Shown here: positions 1 through 8,292 of the stretch, one piece after another
Layout of the letters: each line of letters starts with the position of its first letter
How positions within the stretch are numbered: the first letter of the stretch is position 1
Source: Vreelandella boliviensis LC1
GTDB lineage: Bacteria; Pseudomonadota; Gammaproteobacteria; Pseudomonadales; Halomonadaceae
DNA: 64,000 bases
Reading direction: 5' to 3'
NCBI RefSeq assembly: GCF_000236035.1
Contig: NZ_JH393257.1
Coordinates: 1,263,551-1,327,550 of the forward strand
Notes under the pieces: model-generated
Databases searched by the model: none
What the model saw: the letters and a program-made list of their open reading frames with translations, nothing else
What the model was told of the DNA's origin: nothing
Made by a program: the position numbers and the translations under genes

Positions 1-1229
1 AATACCCGCTTCAATGGCACCAACTGGTTCATACCACTCATTCCCAAATTACGCGCCAGCGTCAAAGCCGGGTCGTGGCTGCCAAACAGCACTTTAAAGC
101 CCTTCATGAGCCCCAGCATGGCGCTGTTATCAAAGCGCCGCCGACGCTCATAGCGCCTCAAGGTGCTTAGTTCTCCCCAAGGAGCGCCGCGCTGCCAGGC
201 ATGCACCACCTCTTCTGCCAAGACCGCCGCATCCATGAGTCCTAAATTGACGCCCTGGCCCGCCAGCGGATGTATGCTGTGGGCAGCATCCCCCACCAGT
301 GCGAAATGCGGCTGCACATATTGGCGAGCATGGCGCTGCACTAAAGGAAAGCGATGGGCCTTATCGCAGACCGTTACCTCACCTAAGCGGTGGTCAAACG
401 CTTTCCCCAACGCCTCACCAAGCGCTTCTCGAGGCAATTCACTAAGCTCAGCGGCGTGCTCCGGTGTGGTCGACCATACGATTGAGCAGTAATGATCATT
501 ACCTTCCATGGTTAAAGGCAGGAATGCCAGTGGTCGGCCATCGATAAATGCTTGCCGTGCCGCTCCACCATGGGGCTTGGCGCACTTAACGGTGGTCACC
601 ACGGCCTCCTGCTGCATATCGTCGCTGGCCACCTCAATACCGGCCATTTCGCGCAGCACCGAGTGGGCGCCATCTGCAGCGATTATTAACGGCGCGTGTA
701 GCTGGCGCCCATCGTCAAGTATCAGCCAGTCGCCACGCGAGGCTTGCTTTGAAGGGTTAGCGCTGGTGCGCTGCAGCGCCTGAAGGCGAGCGCCAAAAAA
801 CGTGGTGACATTGGGATGGTCAACGACCTGTCTATTGAGTGCGGCCAGTGTAACCTCGTTCTCAACAATATGGCCCAACACTGCTACACCCGCCTCGTCG
901 GCGGAAAAGGCAATTTCACCACTCCCTTCGGCATCCCATACCTGCATGCCTCGGTAGGGGGTTACCCGGGTTTTCTGCATGGCGGGCCAAGCGCCCAAAT
1001 GGGTTAGCAAGCGTTGAGAGACCGGCGTTAACGCACTGACCCGCGGGGCTGGCAACTTGCTACTGGCATGTTCAATGCTTAAAGGCGCGGCCTTTGCCTC
1101 AACAAGTGCCACCTGCATGCCCGCCTGGGCTAACAGCGCACAGAGCGCGGTACCGACCATGCCGCCACCAACAATGATCGCCTCAAAGCATTCCACCGGC
1201 GGCTTTGCAATAGATGAGTCCGTATGCAT
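1..1229 (-). CDS. ubiI: UbiH/UbiF/VisC-family FAD hydroxylase, probably UbiI (3' end cut by window)
   Basis: FAD-dependent aromatic hydroxylase of ubiquinone synthesis, probably the C5 hydroxylase UbiI (VisC). The start is an ATG at 1229 on the minus strand. The N-terminus has the dinucleotide-binding GGGMVG motif at about residues 21-26. Around 250-300 the gene encodes the second FAD motif (GDAAHSIHPLAGQG), near residue 315. About 409 codons lie in the window and no stop is reached; relatives have about 400 residues, so only the C-terminal tip is missing. It follows ubiH by 92 nt on the same strand, matching the pepP-ubiH-ubiI order of enterobacteria. The UbiI assignment over UbiF rests on this position. 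Confidence 0.85.
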   Translation of the reverse strand, partial: MHTDSSIAKPPVECFEAIIVGGGMVGTALCALLAQAGMQVALVEAKAAPLSIEHASSKLPAPRVSALTPVSQRLLTHLGAWPAMQKTRVTPYRGMQVWDAEGSGEIAFSADEAGVAVLGHIVENEVTLAALNRQVVDHPNVTTFFGARLQALQRTSANPSKQASRGDWLILDDGRQLHAPLIIAADGAHSVLREMAGIEVASDDMQQEAVVTTVKCAKPHGGAARQAFIDGRPLAFLPLTMEGNDHYCSIVWSTTPEHAAELSELPREALGEALGKAFDHRLGEVTVCDKAHRFPLVQRHARQYVQPHFALVGDAAHSIHPLAGQGVNLGLMDAAVLAEEVVHAWQRGAPWGELSTLRRYERRRRFDNSAMLGLMKGFKVLFGSHDPALTLARNLGMSGMNQLVPLKRV

Positions 1230-1321
1230 AGAAAAAACCTCTTAAGTAGAGCAAGTGAGCTTTGGGTGATCCGAGGCTTCGTCTGAAAAGTCAGCGAGCG
1301 CAGCTATTGCTTATAAATAGC

Positions 1322-2551
1322 CTAGCGTTCTAACCCCATGGCGCGACGAGCCAGCCCTCGCCGTAGCGGCCCAACCAGATTCAGGCCGATTAACCCCGCT
1401 GCGCGGGCATGGGGCAACAGCGGAAAGGAGAGCCCAAACAGCCGCACTAGGCCGTCGCTAAAGCGGATCACGTTGGCGCGATCTCGGGAGCGCTGCTTTT
1501 CAAAAGATTGCAGCGTTATCATATCGCCCAATGGTCGCTTGGCCTGCTCACCCTGCTCCAGTGCTTCGACCAGATCCATTACCCCACGCAGGGCTAAGTT
1601 AAACCCCTGCCCCGCAACCGGGTGCAAAGCGTGGGCAGCGTTACCTAATACCGCCAGTCCTGGGCGCACCGGTTCTTCAGCGGTAACCAGTGAAAGTGGA
1701 TAGGCGTGTCGGGTGCCTACCCGGGTAAAGCGACCTACCCGATCACCAAAGGCACGCTGAAGTTGCAGCAGAAACTCACGCTCTGGAAGCTCCATGCGTG
1801 CTGTTTCGCTACCACTGGGGTGCGTCCAGATTAGCTCCATGGCCTGGCCGGGCAGGGGCAATAAGGCCATTGGCCCTTGGGAGGTAAAACGCTCGTAAGC
1901 GACCCCACGATGGGGCTGGCTCACCCCTACGTGAGCGATAAGCGCCGTCTGCTGGTAAGATTCATGGCGGCTGCCAATACCTAATTGCTCTTTCAGCCCA
2001 GAGCGCCCTCCGTCTGCCAATATCGTTAGCCCTGCCGTCAACTGGCTACCGTCTGAGAGTTGCAGATCATGCCCATTAGCCACGGGGGTTAGCCGCTCAA
2101 CCTTCGCCGGGCAGTGCCACTCCAGCGGCAGCTGGGTAAGCCGTTGGTGCAGCACACGACCCATCCAGGCATTGGGGATTACATGGCCCAACGCTGCGAC
2201 GCCCAGCTCGTTAGCACTCAGCCGTGTCGCTCCTAAGCGGCCGCGCTCACTAATATGAATGCGCTTGATAGGCGTGGCCTCACCGCGCATCGCTTCCCAC
2301 ACACCCAACTGCTGGAAGCGCTGGGCTGAACCTTCCGCAATCGCGCTGGCCCGGGCATCAAAACTAGGCTGCCAGACATTTTCCTGCGGCTGATCAGCAA
2401 TAGGCGCCGACTCAATGATCGCCACACGCCAGCCATAGCGCTCAATCAGCGGCGCCAGGGCGCAGCCTAAGCTGGCGCCTACCAGTCCTCCGCCCACAAT
2501 CACAATGTCATGCGTCAGCGCTCCCTTAATCGCCTGATTAGACTGCTGCAT
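1322..2551 (-). CDS. ubiH: 2-octaprenyl-6-methoxyphenol hydroxylase UbiH
   Basis: FAD monooxygenase that hydroxylates the quinone ring in ubiquinone synthesis. The product has 409 residues from the ATG at 2551, chosen because a GGGAG Shine-Dalgarno sits just upstream; an in-frame ATG at 2581 lacks one. The Rossmann GGGLVG motif is at 20-25, the DG motif (ILADGGRSG) at about 177-185, and the ribityl-binding GNAAHALHPVAGQG at about 303-316. It lies between pepP upstream and the ubiI-like gene downstream on the same strand, probably one operon. UbiH versus another paralogue is inferred from position next to pepP. Confidence 0.88.
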   Translation of the reverse strand: MQQSNQAIKGALTHDIVIVGGGLVGASLGCALAPLIERYGWRVAIIESAPIADQPQENVWQPSFDARASAIAEGSAQRFQQLGVWEAMRGEATPIKRIHISERGRLGATRLSANELGVAALGHVIPNAWMGRVLHQRLTQLPLEWHCPAKVERLTPVANGHDLQLSDGSQLTAGLTILADGGRSGLKEQLGIGSRHESYQQTALIAHVGVSQPHRGVAYERFTSQGPMALLPLPGQAMELIWTHPSGSETARMELPEREFLLQLQRAFGDRVGRFTRVGTRHAYPLSLVTAEEPVRPGLAVLGNAAHALHPVAGQGFNLALRGVMDLVEALEQGEQAKRPLGDMITLQSFEKQRSRDRANVIRFSDGLVRLFGLSFPLLPHARAAGLIGLNLVGPLRRGLARRAMGLER

Positions 2552-2646
2552 TGGCTTCTCCCGACCACGACGCCGCTTCATAAAAGAGGTAATGATAATT
2601 TCGTAACGTAATTTACATAAAGGCTATTGCAAATATTTATGGCTGG

Positions 2647-3987
2647 TTACTTTTTAGCCATCAATGCTTCGATTTCGACGACCTGTTTAGGTACGTCTGC
2701 GGTCAGTACTTCATGACCCTCTTTAGTAACGACTACATTGTCTTCAATACGAATACCCATACCCTGATAAGCGTCAGGAATATCGTCATCACTGGGAATA
2801 TACAGGCCAGGCTCTACAGTGAGCACCATGCCTGCGGCCAGTGGCCGAGGTGTTTGTTCATCCAACCGGTAGGTGCCGACATCGTGTACATCCAACCCCA
2901 ACCAGTGTGACGTTGAGTGCAGGTAAAAGCGTCGATAACTCTCGTCATCGATGCGCGCTTGAACTTCGCCCTCCAGCAGGCCAAGCTCAATCAGCCCGGC
3001 AGTTAAGTCGTGCACCACGCCCTGGTGGATATCAGCAAGGGTGGCACCCGGCAGGACGGCACTAACAGCGCGCTGCTGGGCGTTGAGCACCACTTGGTAG
3101 AGCGCTCGTTGGGCGTCATTAAACCGCCCAGACACCGGGAGTGTGCGAGTGATGTCACCGGCATATAACTCAAACTCGGCACCCGCATCGATTAGCACCA
3201 AGCCGTCTTCACACAGCGGTGCGCTGTTTTCAATATAGTGCAGTATGCAGGCGTTGGCACCGCTACCCACAATCGTACTGTAGGCAGGGCCACTGGCCCC
3301 ATGCCAGACAAACTCATGCTCTAACTCAGCCTGGAGCTGAAATTCGTTCAGCCCTGGGCGCGACACCTGCATGGCGCGCCGGTGAGCATGGGCAGATATC
3401 AGCGCCGCATGGCGGAGCAAGGCAATTTCAGCGTCGCTTTTGATTAGCCGCATGGCGTGAATCAACGGGCTGATGTCTAGCCAACCTTTTAGCGGCGGCC
3501 GACCACGTCTGAGCCCGGCCTGGGCTTCTTGTAAAGCATCTTCAGCCATGCTGACGGCTTCGGCATTGTCTAGCGGCAGATAAAGCAGCTCGCGACCTGC
3601 CAACAATTCGGGCAGCCACTCATCGCGTACTGCGTTTTCAAACGCCTGATTGATGCCGTATTCAGCTACCACGCCTTCGGCGCCCAAGCGGCGCCCCGTC
3701 CACGCTTCCATGGTGGGGTCACGATTCTGACAGAACACCACGCTTTCACCTTCAGCGCGCCCAGGTAGCAGCACCAGTAGCGCATCCGGTTCTCGAATGC
3801 CCGTCAGGTAGTAAAAATCGCTGTTCTGTCGGAAGGCAAACTCACTATCCCGTGAACGGGTCATCAACCCGGCACCGGGAAGCACCACTGCTGCGTTTTC
3901 CGGCAGCTGGGCCATTAAGGCGTCACGGCGGTGGCGATACTCGGCCACGCTGATCGCAGGGGGGGGAGGTAACATTTCGGGCCGCAT
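2647..3987 (-). CDS. pepP: Xaa-Pro aminopeptidase PepP
   Basis: Metallo-aminopeptidase P that removes an N-terminal residue preceding proline, in the cytoplasm. It has 446 residues from the ATG at 3987, which is preceded by a strong AGGAG; the ATG at 4002 has no such site. An AMP_N domain (about 10-140) precedes the pita-bread catalytic domain. All five expected metal ligands are visible: D267 (IDAG), D278 (GDITR), H361 (SHWLG), E392 (VEPG) and E415 (IEDN). The stop is 95 nt before the ubiH start, and ygfB is 35 nt upstream on the same strand, giving the classical ygfB-pepP-ubiH-ubiI order. Confidence 0.95.
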   Translation of the reverse strand: MRPEMLPPPPAISVAEYRHRRDALMAQLPENAAVVLPGAGLMTRSRDSEFAFRQNSDFYYLTGIREPDALLVLLPGRAEGESVVFCQNRDPTMEAWTGRRLGAEGVVAEYGINQAFENAVRDEWLPELLAGRELLYLPLDNAEAVSMAEDALQEAQAGLRRGRPPLKGWLDISPLIHAMRLIKSDAEIALLRHAALISAHAHRRAMQVSRPGLNEFQLQAELEHEFVWHGASGPAYSTIVGSGANACILHYIENSAPLCEDGLVLIDAGAEFELYAGDITRTLPVSGRFNDAQRALYQVVLNAQQRAVSAVLPGATLADIHQGVVHDLTAGLIELGLLEGEVQARIDDESYRRFYLHSTSHWLGLDVHDVGTYRLDEQTPRPLAAGMVLTVEPGLYIPSDDDIPDAYQGMGIRIEDNVVVTKEGHEVLTADVPKQVVEIEALMAKK

Positions 3988-4022
3988 TGAGGCTCCTAGC
4001 ATAGTGGTTCAGGCAGAGGCGA

Positions 4023-4601
4023 TTAATGAACGGGCGCGTCGGTTTGTTCGACTTGCGGCATCCCAGGGTGTTGCTCGGTATACAGCAGCATAGCGGCCAT
4101 GCGGGCATGCTCGGTAAGCGCAAACAGATCGTTTTCATTTTCGGGGCTATCGTCGATATCGGCATCGATACGCCCTAGCGCCTGCAAGTCATCAATCGCC
4201 TCACGGAGCGCCTGGGACCAACGCTCGCGCAGCTCGTTGTCGGCAACTTCATCGACTACCTCAATAAAGCCCAGCGTCCACTCTTTAAGGCCCTGCGCCT
4301 GCTCGCCCAATGAAAACAGTTCATCAGGTAACAGCGGCGTATAATCCAGGTCGCTGGCGCTGAGCGCCTCCACGGTTTGCCGCCGCCAGCCTAATAGCCG
4401 CTCGGCACTGGCTTGATCGCGGGGCTGCTCGACGCCAAGGCTCTGGCAGACTTCGTCCAACCAAGCCTCTGCATTCACATCCCGAAGCGCCAACAGTGCA
4501 CATAAGCGGCCATCCAAAAAAGCCGGGGACTGCATGCTGCCATGCAGAAGAAAAACATCCGCCACATCAGAGAAGTCCTGACGCTCATCAATCAATGACA
4601 T
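4023..4601 (-). CDS. ygfB: YgfB / UPF0149 family protein
   Basis: Small acidic, helical protein of the UPF0149 (YgfB) family, 192 residues. The start at 4601 (MSLIDERQ) matches the family N-terminus; the much longer open frame upstream reads through the dispersed repeat and is not credible. In Pseudomonas aeruginosa YgfB modulates expression of a lysis/ampDh3 regulatory circuit; whether that applies here is unknown. It is the first gene of the leftward pepP-ubiH-ubiI group and diverges from zapA across a 286-nt gap. Confidence 0.88.
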   Translation of the reverse strand: MSLIDERQDFSDVADVFLLHGSMQSPAFLDGRLCALLALRDVNAEAWLDEVCQSLGVEQPRDQASAERLLGWRRQTVEALSASDLDYTPLLPDELFSLGEQAQGLKEWTLGFIEVVDEVADNELRERWSQALREAIDDLQALGRIDADIDDSPENENDLFALTEHARMAAMLLYTEQHPGMPQVEQTDAPVH

Positions 4602-4650
4602 AGTCGTTAATAACCTCGTATTCACTGGGTGTATGGCACATCTAGGGTTC

Positions 4651-4754
4651 GGCACGAGGGCAGGTTTCCGCGAGGGCGCTGTGAAACCATCCCTGGGCGC
4701 TACTTTAGCCATCCCTGGGCGAAAGACCCTCGCTTCAACCTGCCCACGTGCTCC
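4651..4754 (+). repeat. dispersed intergenic repeat, copy A (structured, imperfect palindrome)
   Basis: A repeat in the divergent ygfB-zapA gap. Its stretch 4655-4685 is identical over 31 nt to the reverse complement of 52705-52735 (copy B), and the similarity continues through a GGGCGCTACTTT segment. The ends are inverted repeats (about 4651-4667 with 4737-4754), and an inner pair, GCGAGGG near 4670 with CCCTCGC near 4727, could extend a long stem. A 12-nt unit, CATCCCTGGGCG, occurs twice inside. It has no ORF of its own; an open frame through it gives the same peptide style (GRFPRGRCE) as copy B, a spurious translation. This looks like a REP/MITE-like non-coding repeat. Confidence 0.8.
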
Positions 4755-4887
4755 TTGGATAATATGTGTAACCGAGATATCTGCGCGTTGACCGCGCACA
4801 AGCGCCTCTCTTATAGTGAGCGACACCTATTCCTATGCTGTGATGTTAACGCATTGGGCCCCTTGCTGGCCCGTGCTGGAGTCTTTG

Positions 4888-5187
4888 ATGAGCAACGCCA
4901 AGCGGCCAACCAAAGAAATAACCCTGTTAGGGCGCGGCTATATCATTGCCTGCGACACGGGCGAAGAAGCCAAACTTGACCGCGCCGCGCGCTACTTAGA
5001 CCGCGCCATGCAGGGCATCAATGCCCAAAGCAGCGTGCTGGGGAGTGAGCGTGTGGCGATCATGGCGGCCCTCAATATCGCCCACGAACTTCTTGAAGCC
5101 ATGGATGAACACCGTGCCGGTGAAGAGAACCTGAACCGATTAAATGATCGCCTTGAGCAAGCATTGGCCAAAACACGCCAGTCCTAG
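4888..5187 (+). CDS. zapA: cell division protein ZapA
   Basis: Z-ring-associated protein that bundles FtsZ filaments. The start is ATG 4888, with GGAG about 7 nt upstream, giving 99 residues, the usual ZapA length. The N-terminal globular part carries the family pattern ITLLGRGYIIAC at about 10-21, followed by a long helix (about 65-97) that forms the coiled-coil tetramer. It is divergent from ygfB and followed by 6S RNA and the folate cyclo-ligase gene, the conserved zapA-ssrS-ygfA arrangement. Confidence 0.93.
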   Translation: MSNAKRPTKEITLLGRGYIIACDTGEEAKLDRAARYLDRAMQGINAQSSVLGSERVAIMAALNIAHELLEAMDEHRAGEENLNRLNDRLEQALAKTRQS

Positions 5188-5271
5188 GTATTGTCTAAAA
5201 GCGCTGTGAACGGCCTAAAAGCTCTGCGAACGTTTAACCCAGACCTTTGGCATTAGCCGTCGCTCTGTTAG

Positions 5272-5468
5272 GATGGCGAGGTTCTCTGGGGTGTACGCCA
5301 GTCGTTATAGTCCCTCGAGCCTATGCGTAATACCCAGGGGGCCAAATGCTAGCCAGACCCGTGTGCATGTCCGTGCGTCGGAAAGCCTGACGGTCTGGCT
5401 GCGGCCACCCACCTGAACCAGTAGGTTCAGGGCCAGAATGACAGCGGCACTCTGGAGAACACCCTCGG
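5272..5468 (+). ncRNA. ssrS: 6S RNA (SsrS)
   Basis: Non-coding RNA that binds sigma70-RNA polymerase in stationary phase by mimicking an open promoter. It fills the zapA to 5-formyl-THF cyclo-ligase gap, the conserved location in gammaproteobacteria. The 5' part (GGTTCTCTGGGGTGT near 5280) can pair with the 3' part (GGAGAACACC near 5454) to close the long rod. The characteristic GTCCCTCGAGCC-like element (5310-5322) and the CCAG..CTGG pairs around the central bubble are visible. Ends are estimated from the closing helix, so they may be off by some nucleotides. Confidence 0.82.
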
Positions 5469-5485
5469 TATAAGAGAACATACGA

Positions 5486-6100
5486 ATGGAAAGCCTCCAT
5501 CTGGATGACGATAAGCGCGCGCTACGCCGCTTTTTACGTCATCAACGCCGAGCCCTTTCTCAGCATCAGCAGCGCCTTGCGGCCCAGCGCTTGTGCCAGC
5601 AATTGAAAACCCTGCCTGAAATCCGCCGAGCGCGACGCTTAAGCCTCTATCTGCCCGTCAACGGTGAAATTGATCCTACCCCACTACTTCCCTGGCTGCT
5701 TCAGCGTAACATCGATATTTACCTACCGGTTTTACGTCCGTTTAGCGTTAACCACCTCTGGTTTGTTGCCTACCGCCCTGACACCCCAATGGTGAAAAAC
5801 CGTTTCGGCATTTGGGAGCCTGACGTGCGATTCAGCGCCCAGCGGCGCAATCGGCTGCCGACCTGGGCGCTAGATACGCTGATTGTGCCGGTAGTAGGGT
5901 TTGATGCCAACGCTAACCGCATGGGCATGGGGGGGGGATTTTATGACCGCAGCTTGGCGTTTATGCATCGCCCAGGCCCGTCGCCTACCTTGATTGGCGT
6001 CGCCCATGCCTGCCAGCAGGTGGCGTCTCTACCCGTAGAGCCATGGGATGTGCCTTTACAGGTGGTGGTCAGTGACCTAGGTTGCGTACGCCGCCAATAA
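5486..6100 (+). CDS. ygfA: 5-formyltetrahydrofolate cyclo-ligase
   Basis: Converts 5-formyl-THF to 5,10-methenyl-THF with ATP, in cytoplasmic one-carbon metabolism. It has 204 residues. The basic N-terminus (KRALRRFLRHQRR at about 10-22) precedes the substrate-binding GEID at about 60-63. The family phosphate-binding motif GMGGGFYDR is at 147-155. It lies directly downstream of 6S RNA; in E. coli the two are co-transcribed and processed apart, which is likely here too. A terminator-like hairpin follows at 6117. Confidence 0.93.
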   Translation: MESLHLDDDKRALRRFLRHQRRALSQHQQRLAAQRLCQQLKTLPEIRRARRLSLYLPVNGEIDPTPLLPWLLQRNIDIYLPVLRPFSVNHLWFVAYRPDTPMVKNRFGIWEPDVRFSAQRRNRLPTWALDTLIVPVVGFDANANRMGMGGGFYDRSLAFMHRPGPSPTLIGVAHACQQVASLPVEPWDVPLQVVVSDLGCVRRQ

Positions 6101-6116
6101 TAAGCTGCCCAAGAAA

Positions 6117-6147
6117 AAGGGCTGACCTGCTAAAGGATCAGCCCCTT
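6117..6147 (+). terminator. hairpin terminator after ygfA
   Basis: GGGCTGA and TCAGCCC form a stem around a 14-nt loop, with a short A run before and CTT after. It lies 17 nt after the ygfA stop and could serve either strand, also closing the small minus-strand gene at 6238. Confidence 0.55.
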
Positions 6148-6237
6148 CCATATGGTATCTGATATCTGTCACCTTACAGTTGAAAGCGTTGTTGCTGCCA
6201 TTGTAGGTGTTAACTTGCAGGGGCTAACTTGCAAGGA

Positions 6238-6336
6238 TTAGCTTCCTGACAACGCCTGTGCATAGCCGGTAGCAAGCACCCCTAATGCAAACACCACCAT
6301 CAACGCCATTACCATATCAGGCTTTTTCCGCCGCAT
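6238..6336 (-). CDS. 32-residue single-pass membrane microprotein (unrecognised)
   Basis: A short open frame (ATG 6336 to TAA 6238) with a good Shine-Dalgarno (GGAG, 9 nt upstream). The product starts with a basic N-terminus (MRRKKPD), followed by one hydrophobic helix at about 8-24 (MVMALMVVFALGVLATG) and a short polar tail. The positive-inside rule suggests a cytoplasmic N-terminus. It is the only plausible coding content of the 498-nt ygfA-ilvA gap. I recall similar MRRKKPD-type microproteins in other gammaproteobacteria, but this is memory, not a search. Function unknown. It may be transcribed with or separately from ilvA, which lies 262 nt upstream on the same strand. Confidence 0.6.
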   Translation of the reverse strand: MRRKKPDMVMALMVVFALGVLATGYAQALSGS

Positions 6337-6371
6337 GCCGCTTCTCCAACACCTTTGCCGTTGCCGAATGT

Positions 6372-6422
6372 GTTAAATCAACCACCCTTTACTGTTTTAA
6401 AAGGGTGGCAAACTTGATTAAT
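6372..6422. other. inverted repeat upstream of the microprotein gene
   Basis: CCACCCTTT and AAAGGGTGG, flanked by AATCAA and TTGATT arms, can form a stem of about 15 bp with a short loop. On the minus strand it lies between the ilvA stop and the microprotein start, so it may be an ilvA terminator (only a weak T tract follows) or a leader structure. The rest of 6340-6598 is AT-rich with nothing else recognisable. Confidence 0.45.
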
Positions 6423-6598
6423 TTCACTCACGACTATAGGGCTATATGGCTATCGCTGACAACTGGTTTAGCGGCATTTTTTAACCTCATTTCTGAGGAT
6501 TAAGTTACGTTATGTTACTAGCAGCTCTTACGTTCAAGGTAAGCAACCACTTACCCACAGCTATTTACTCACACCTATACCCTCACCGCTGTGCAACA

Positions 6599-8113
6599 CT
6601 AAGCCATAAACAATCGGTAGGCAGGATTATCGCTCTCGCGCCAGTAACGGTAGCCGATTGCGTCTAAATACTCAGCCACATGAGTGCGGTCACCGTTAGG
6701 CACTTGCATACCCACCAACACTCGACCATAGGCAGCGCCATGGTTGCGATAATGAAATAGCGAGATATTCCAATCGTGAGGTAATTGCGTCAAAAAGTTC
6801 ATCAGCGCGCCTGGGCGCTCGGGGAACTCAAAACGGTATACTTCTTCTTCAAAATGTTCGCTTGGGCGACCGCCGCTTAGGTGACGTATATGCAGCTTCG
6901 CCAACTCATTTTCGGTCAGGTCTTCCACTTGGTAGCCACCTTCACGCAGCTTGTCGATCACTGCCTGACGGTCTTCACCGCCGGGCTTCACTTGTACGCC
7001 CACATAAATATGCGCTTCGCCGCTGTCAGCGTAGCGATAGCTAAATTCGGTCACCATGCGCTTGCCTAGCGTGCGGCAAAACTTTTTAAAACTGCCGGGT
7101 TTCTCGGCGATGGTCACCGCCAGAATCGCTTCACGCTGCTCGCCTAGCTCCGTGCGTTCGGCAATGTGCTGTAGGCGATCAAAATTGGTATTGGCGCCAG
7201 AGTTAATGCACAGCAGCGTCTCGCCTTCAGCGCCGGACTGCTGGATATATTTTTTCAGTCCCGCCAGAGATAACGCACCGGAGGTTTCCGCCACCGCGCG
7301 GGTATCCTCAAAAATATCTTTCACCGCTGCGCAGATTTCATCGGTATTGACGGTAATAACGCCGTCGATAAGGTCTTTCACTAGCGAAAACGGCACCTCG
7401 CCAATTTGCGCGACCGCAACGCCTTCGGCAAATACGCCCACTTGATCGAGCACTACCCGCTCACCCGCCTCTAATGCGGCTTTAAGGCAGGCGCTGTCCT
7501 CGGCTTCGACACCAATCACTTTGATATCCGGGCGCAGGTACTTCACATAGGCGGCCACACCTGCGATTAGTCCACCGCCACCGACCGGCACGAAGATGGC
7601 GTCTAAGCGCCCAGCATGTTGACGTAAAATTTCCACGCCGATGGTGCCTTGACCGGCCACCACATCGATATCGTCAAATGGCGGAATATAAGTGTAGCCG
7701 TGCTCTTTAATCAATTCCTGAGCATGCTCGGCAGCAGCGGCGAAGGCGTCTCCTTTGAGGATGACCTTAGCGCCCCGGGCGCGCACCGCCTGTACTTTGA
7801 TATCCGGCGTGATCCGCGGCATAACAATGACAGCTTTGACGCCCATCAGCTTAGCGGCCATGGCCAGCCCTTGAGCATGGTTACCGGCGGAAGCGGCAAT
7901 CACGCCTTTATCTTTCTGCTCCTGCGATAACTGCGCCATTTTGTTATAGGCGCCACGAATTTTGAACGAAAACACCGGCTGTAGATCTTCGCGCTTAATC
8001 AAAATCTGGTTGTTGAAACGACGCGACAAAAAGGGTGCAGGGGAAATCGGGGTCTCACAAGCGGCTTCATAAACGCGGGCTTGGAGGATCTTTTTGACGG
8101 TTGCTTCTAGCAT
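6599..8113 (-). CDS. ilvA: biosynthetic threonine ammonia-lyase (threonine deaminase) IlvA
   Basis: PLP enzyme that deaminates threonine to 2-oxobutanoate, the first step of isoleucine synthesis. It has 504 residues, the length of the feedback-regulated biosynthetic form. The PLP lysine is K51 in SFKIRG, the substrate loop SAGNHAQG is at about 86-93, and the glycine-rich phosphate loop VGGGGL is at about 178-183. Two ACT-like regulatory domains occupy about 330-504, where isoleucine and valine bind in relatives. In many gammaproteobacteria ilvA is divergent from rpiA; here pomAB lies between them. Confidence 0.95.
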   Translation of the reverse strand: MLEATVKKILQARVYEAACETPISPAPFLSRRFNNQILIKREDLQPVFSFKIRGAYNKMAQLSQEQKDKGVIAASAGNHAQGLAMAAKLMGVKAVIVMPRITPDIKVQAVRARGAKVILKGDAFAAAAEHAQELIKEHGYTYIPPFDDIDVVAGQGTIGVEILRQHAGRLDAIFVPVGGGGLIAGVAAYVKYLRPDIKVIGVEAEDSACLKAALEAGERVVLDQVGVFAEGVAVAQIGEVPFSLVKDLIDGVITVNTDEICAAVKDIFEDTRAVAETSGALSLAGLKKYIQQSGAEGETLLCINSGANTNFDRLQHIAERTELGEQREAILAVTIAEKPGSFKKFCRTLGKRMVTEFSYRYADSGEAHIYVGVQVKPGGEDRQAVIDKLREGGYQVEDLTENELAKLHIRHLSGGRPSEHFEEEVYRFEFPERPGALMNFLTQLPHDWNISLFHYRNHGAAYGRVLVGMQVPNGDRTHVAEYLDAIGYRYWRESDNPAYRLFMA

Positions 8114-8292
8114 GCGGGTATCCCAAGGGAAGAACGTGAACGTACAAAGCTTTTATTGGTAGCAGATTACGTATAGCGCCGTCTAGGAAACTGACAGACT
8201 TTCCGTTTCTCAATGAGATACTGCCTACCGTCATTACCACTCACTAGTACTTAGGACATTGCGTGATAATGACGTCTAGGGGTCTCTACAGT

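Noticed and set aside
163..1245. several plus-strand open frames at the window start
   Set aside because: All lie opposite the clearly coding ubiI-like gene and have unlikely residue composition.
4629..4979. 116-residue open frame on the plus strand before zapA
   Set aside because: It reads through repeat copy A and overlaps zapA in another frame; no ribosome site.
6285..6503. 72-residue plus-strand frame in the ygfA-ilvA gap
   Set aside because: No ribosome site, odd composition, and it runs opposite the better supported microprotein.
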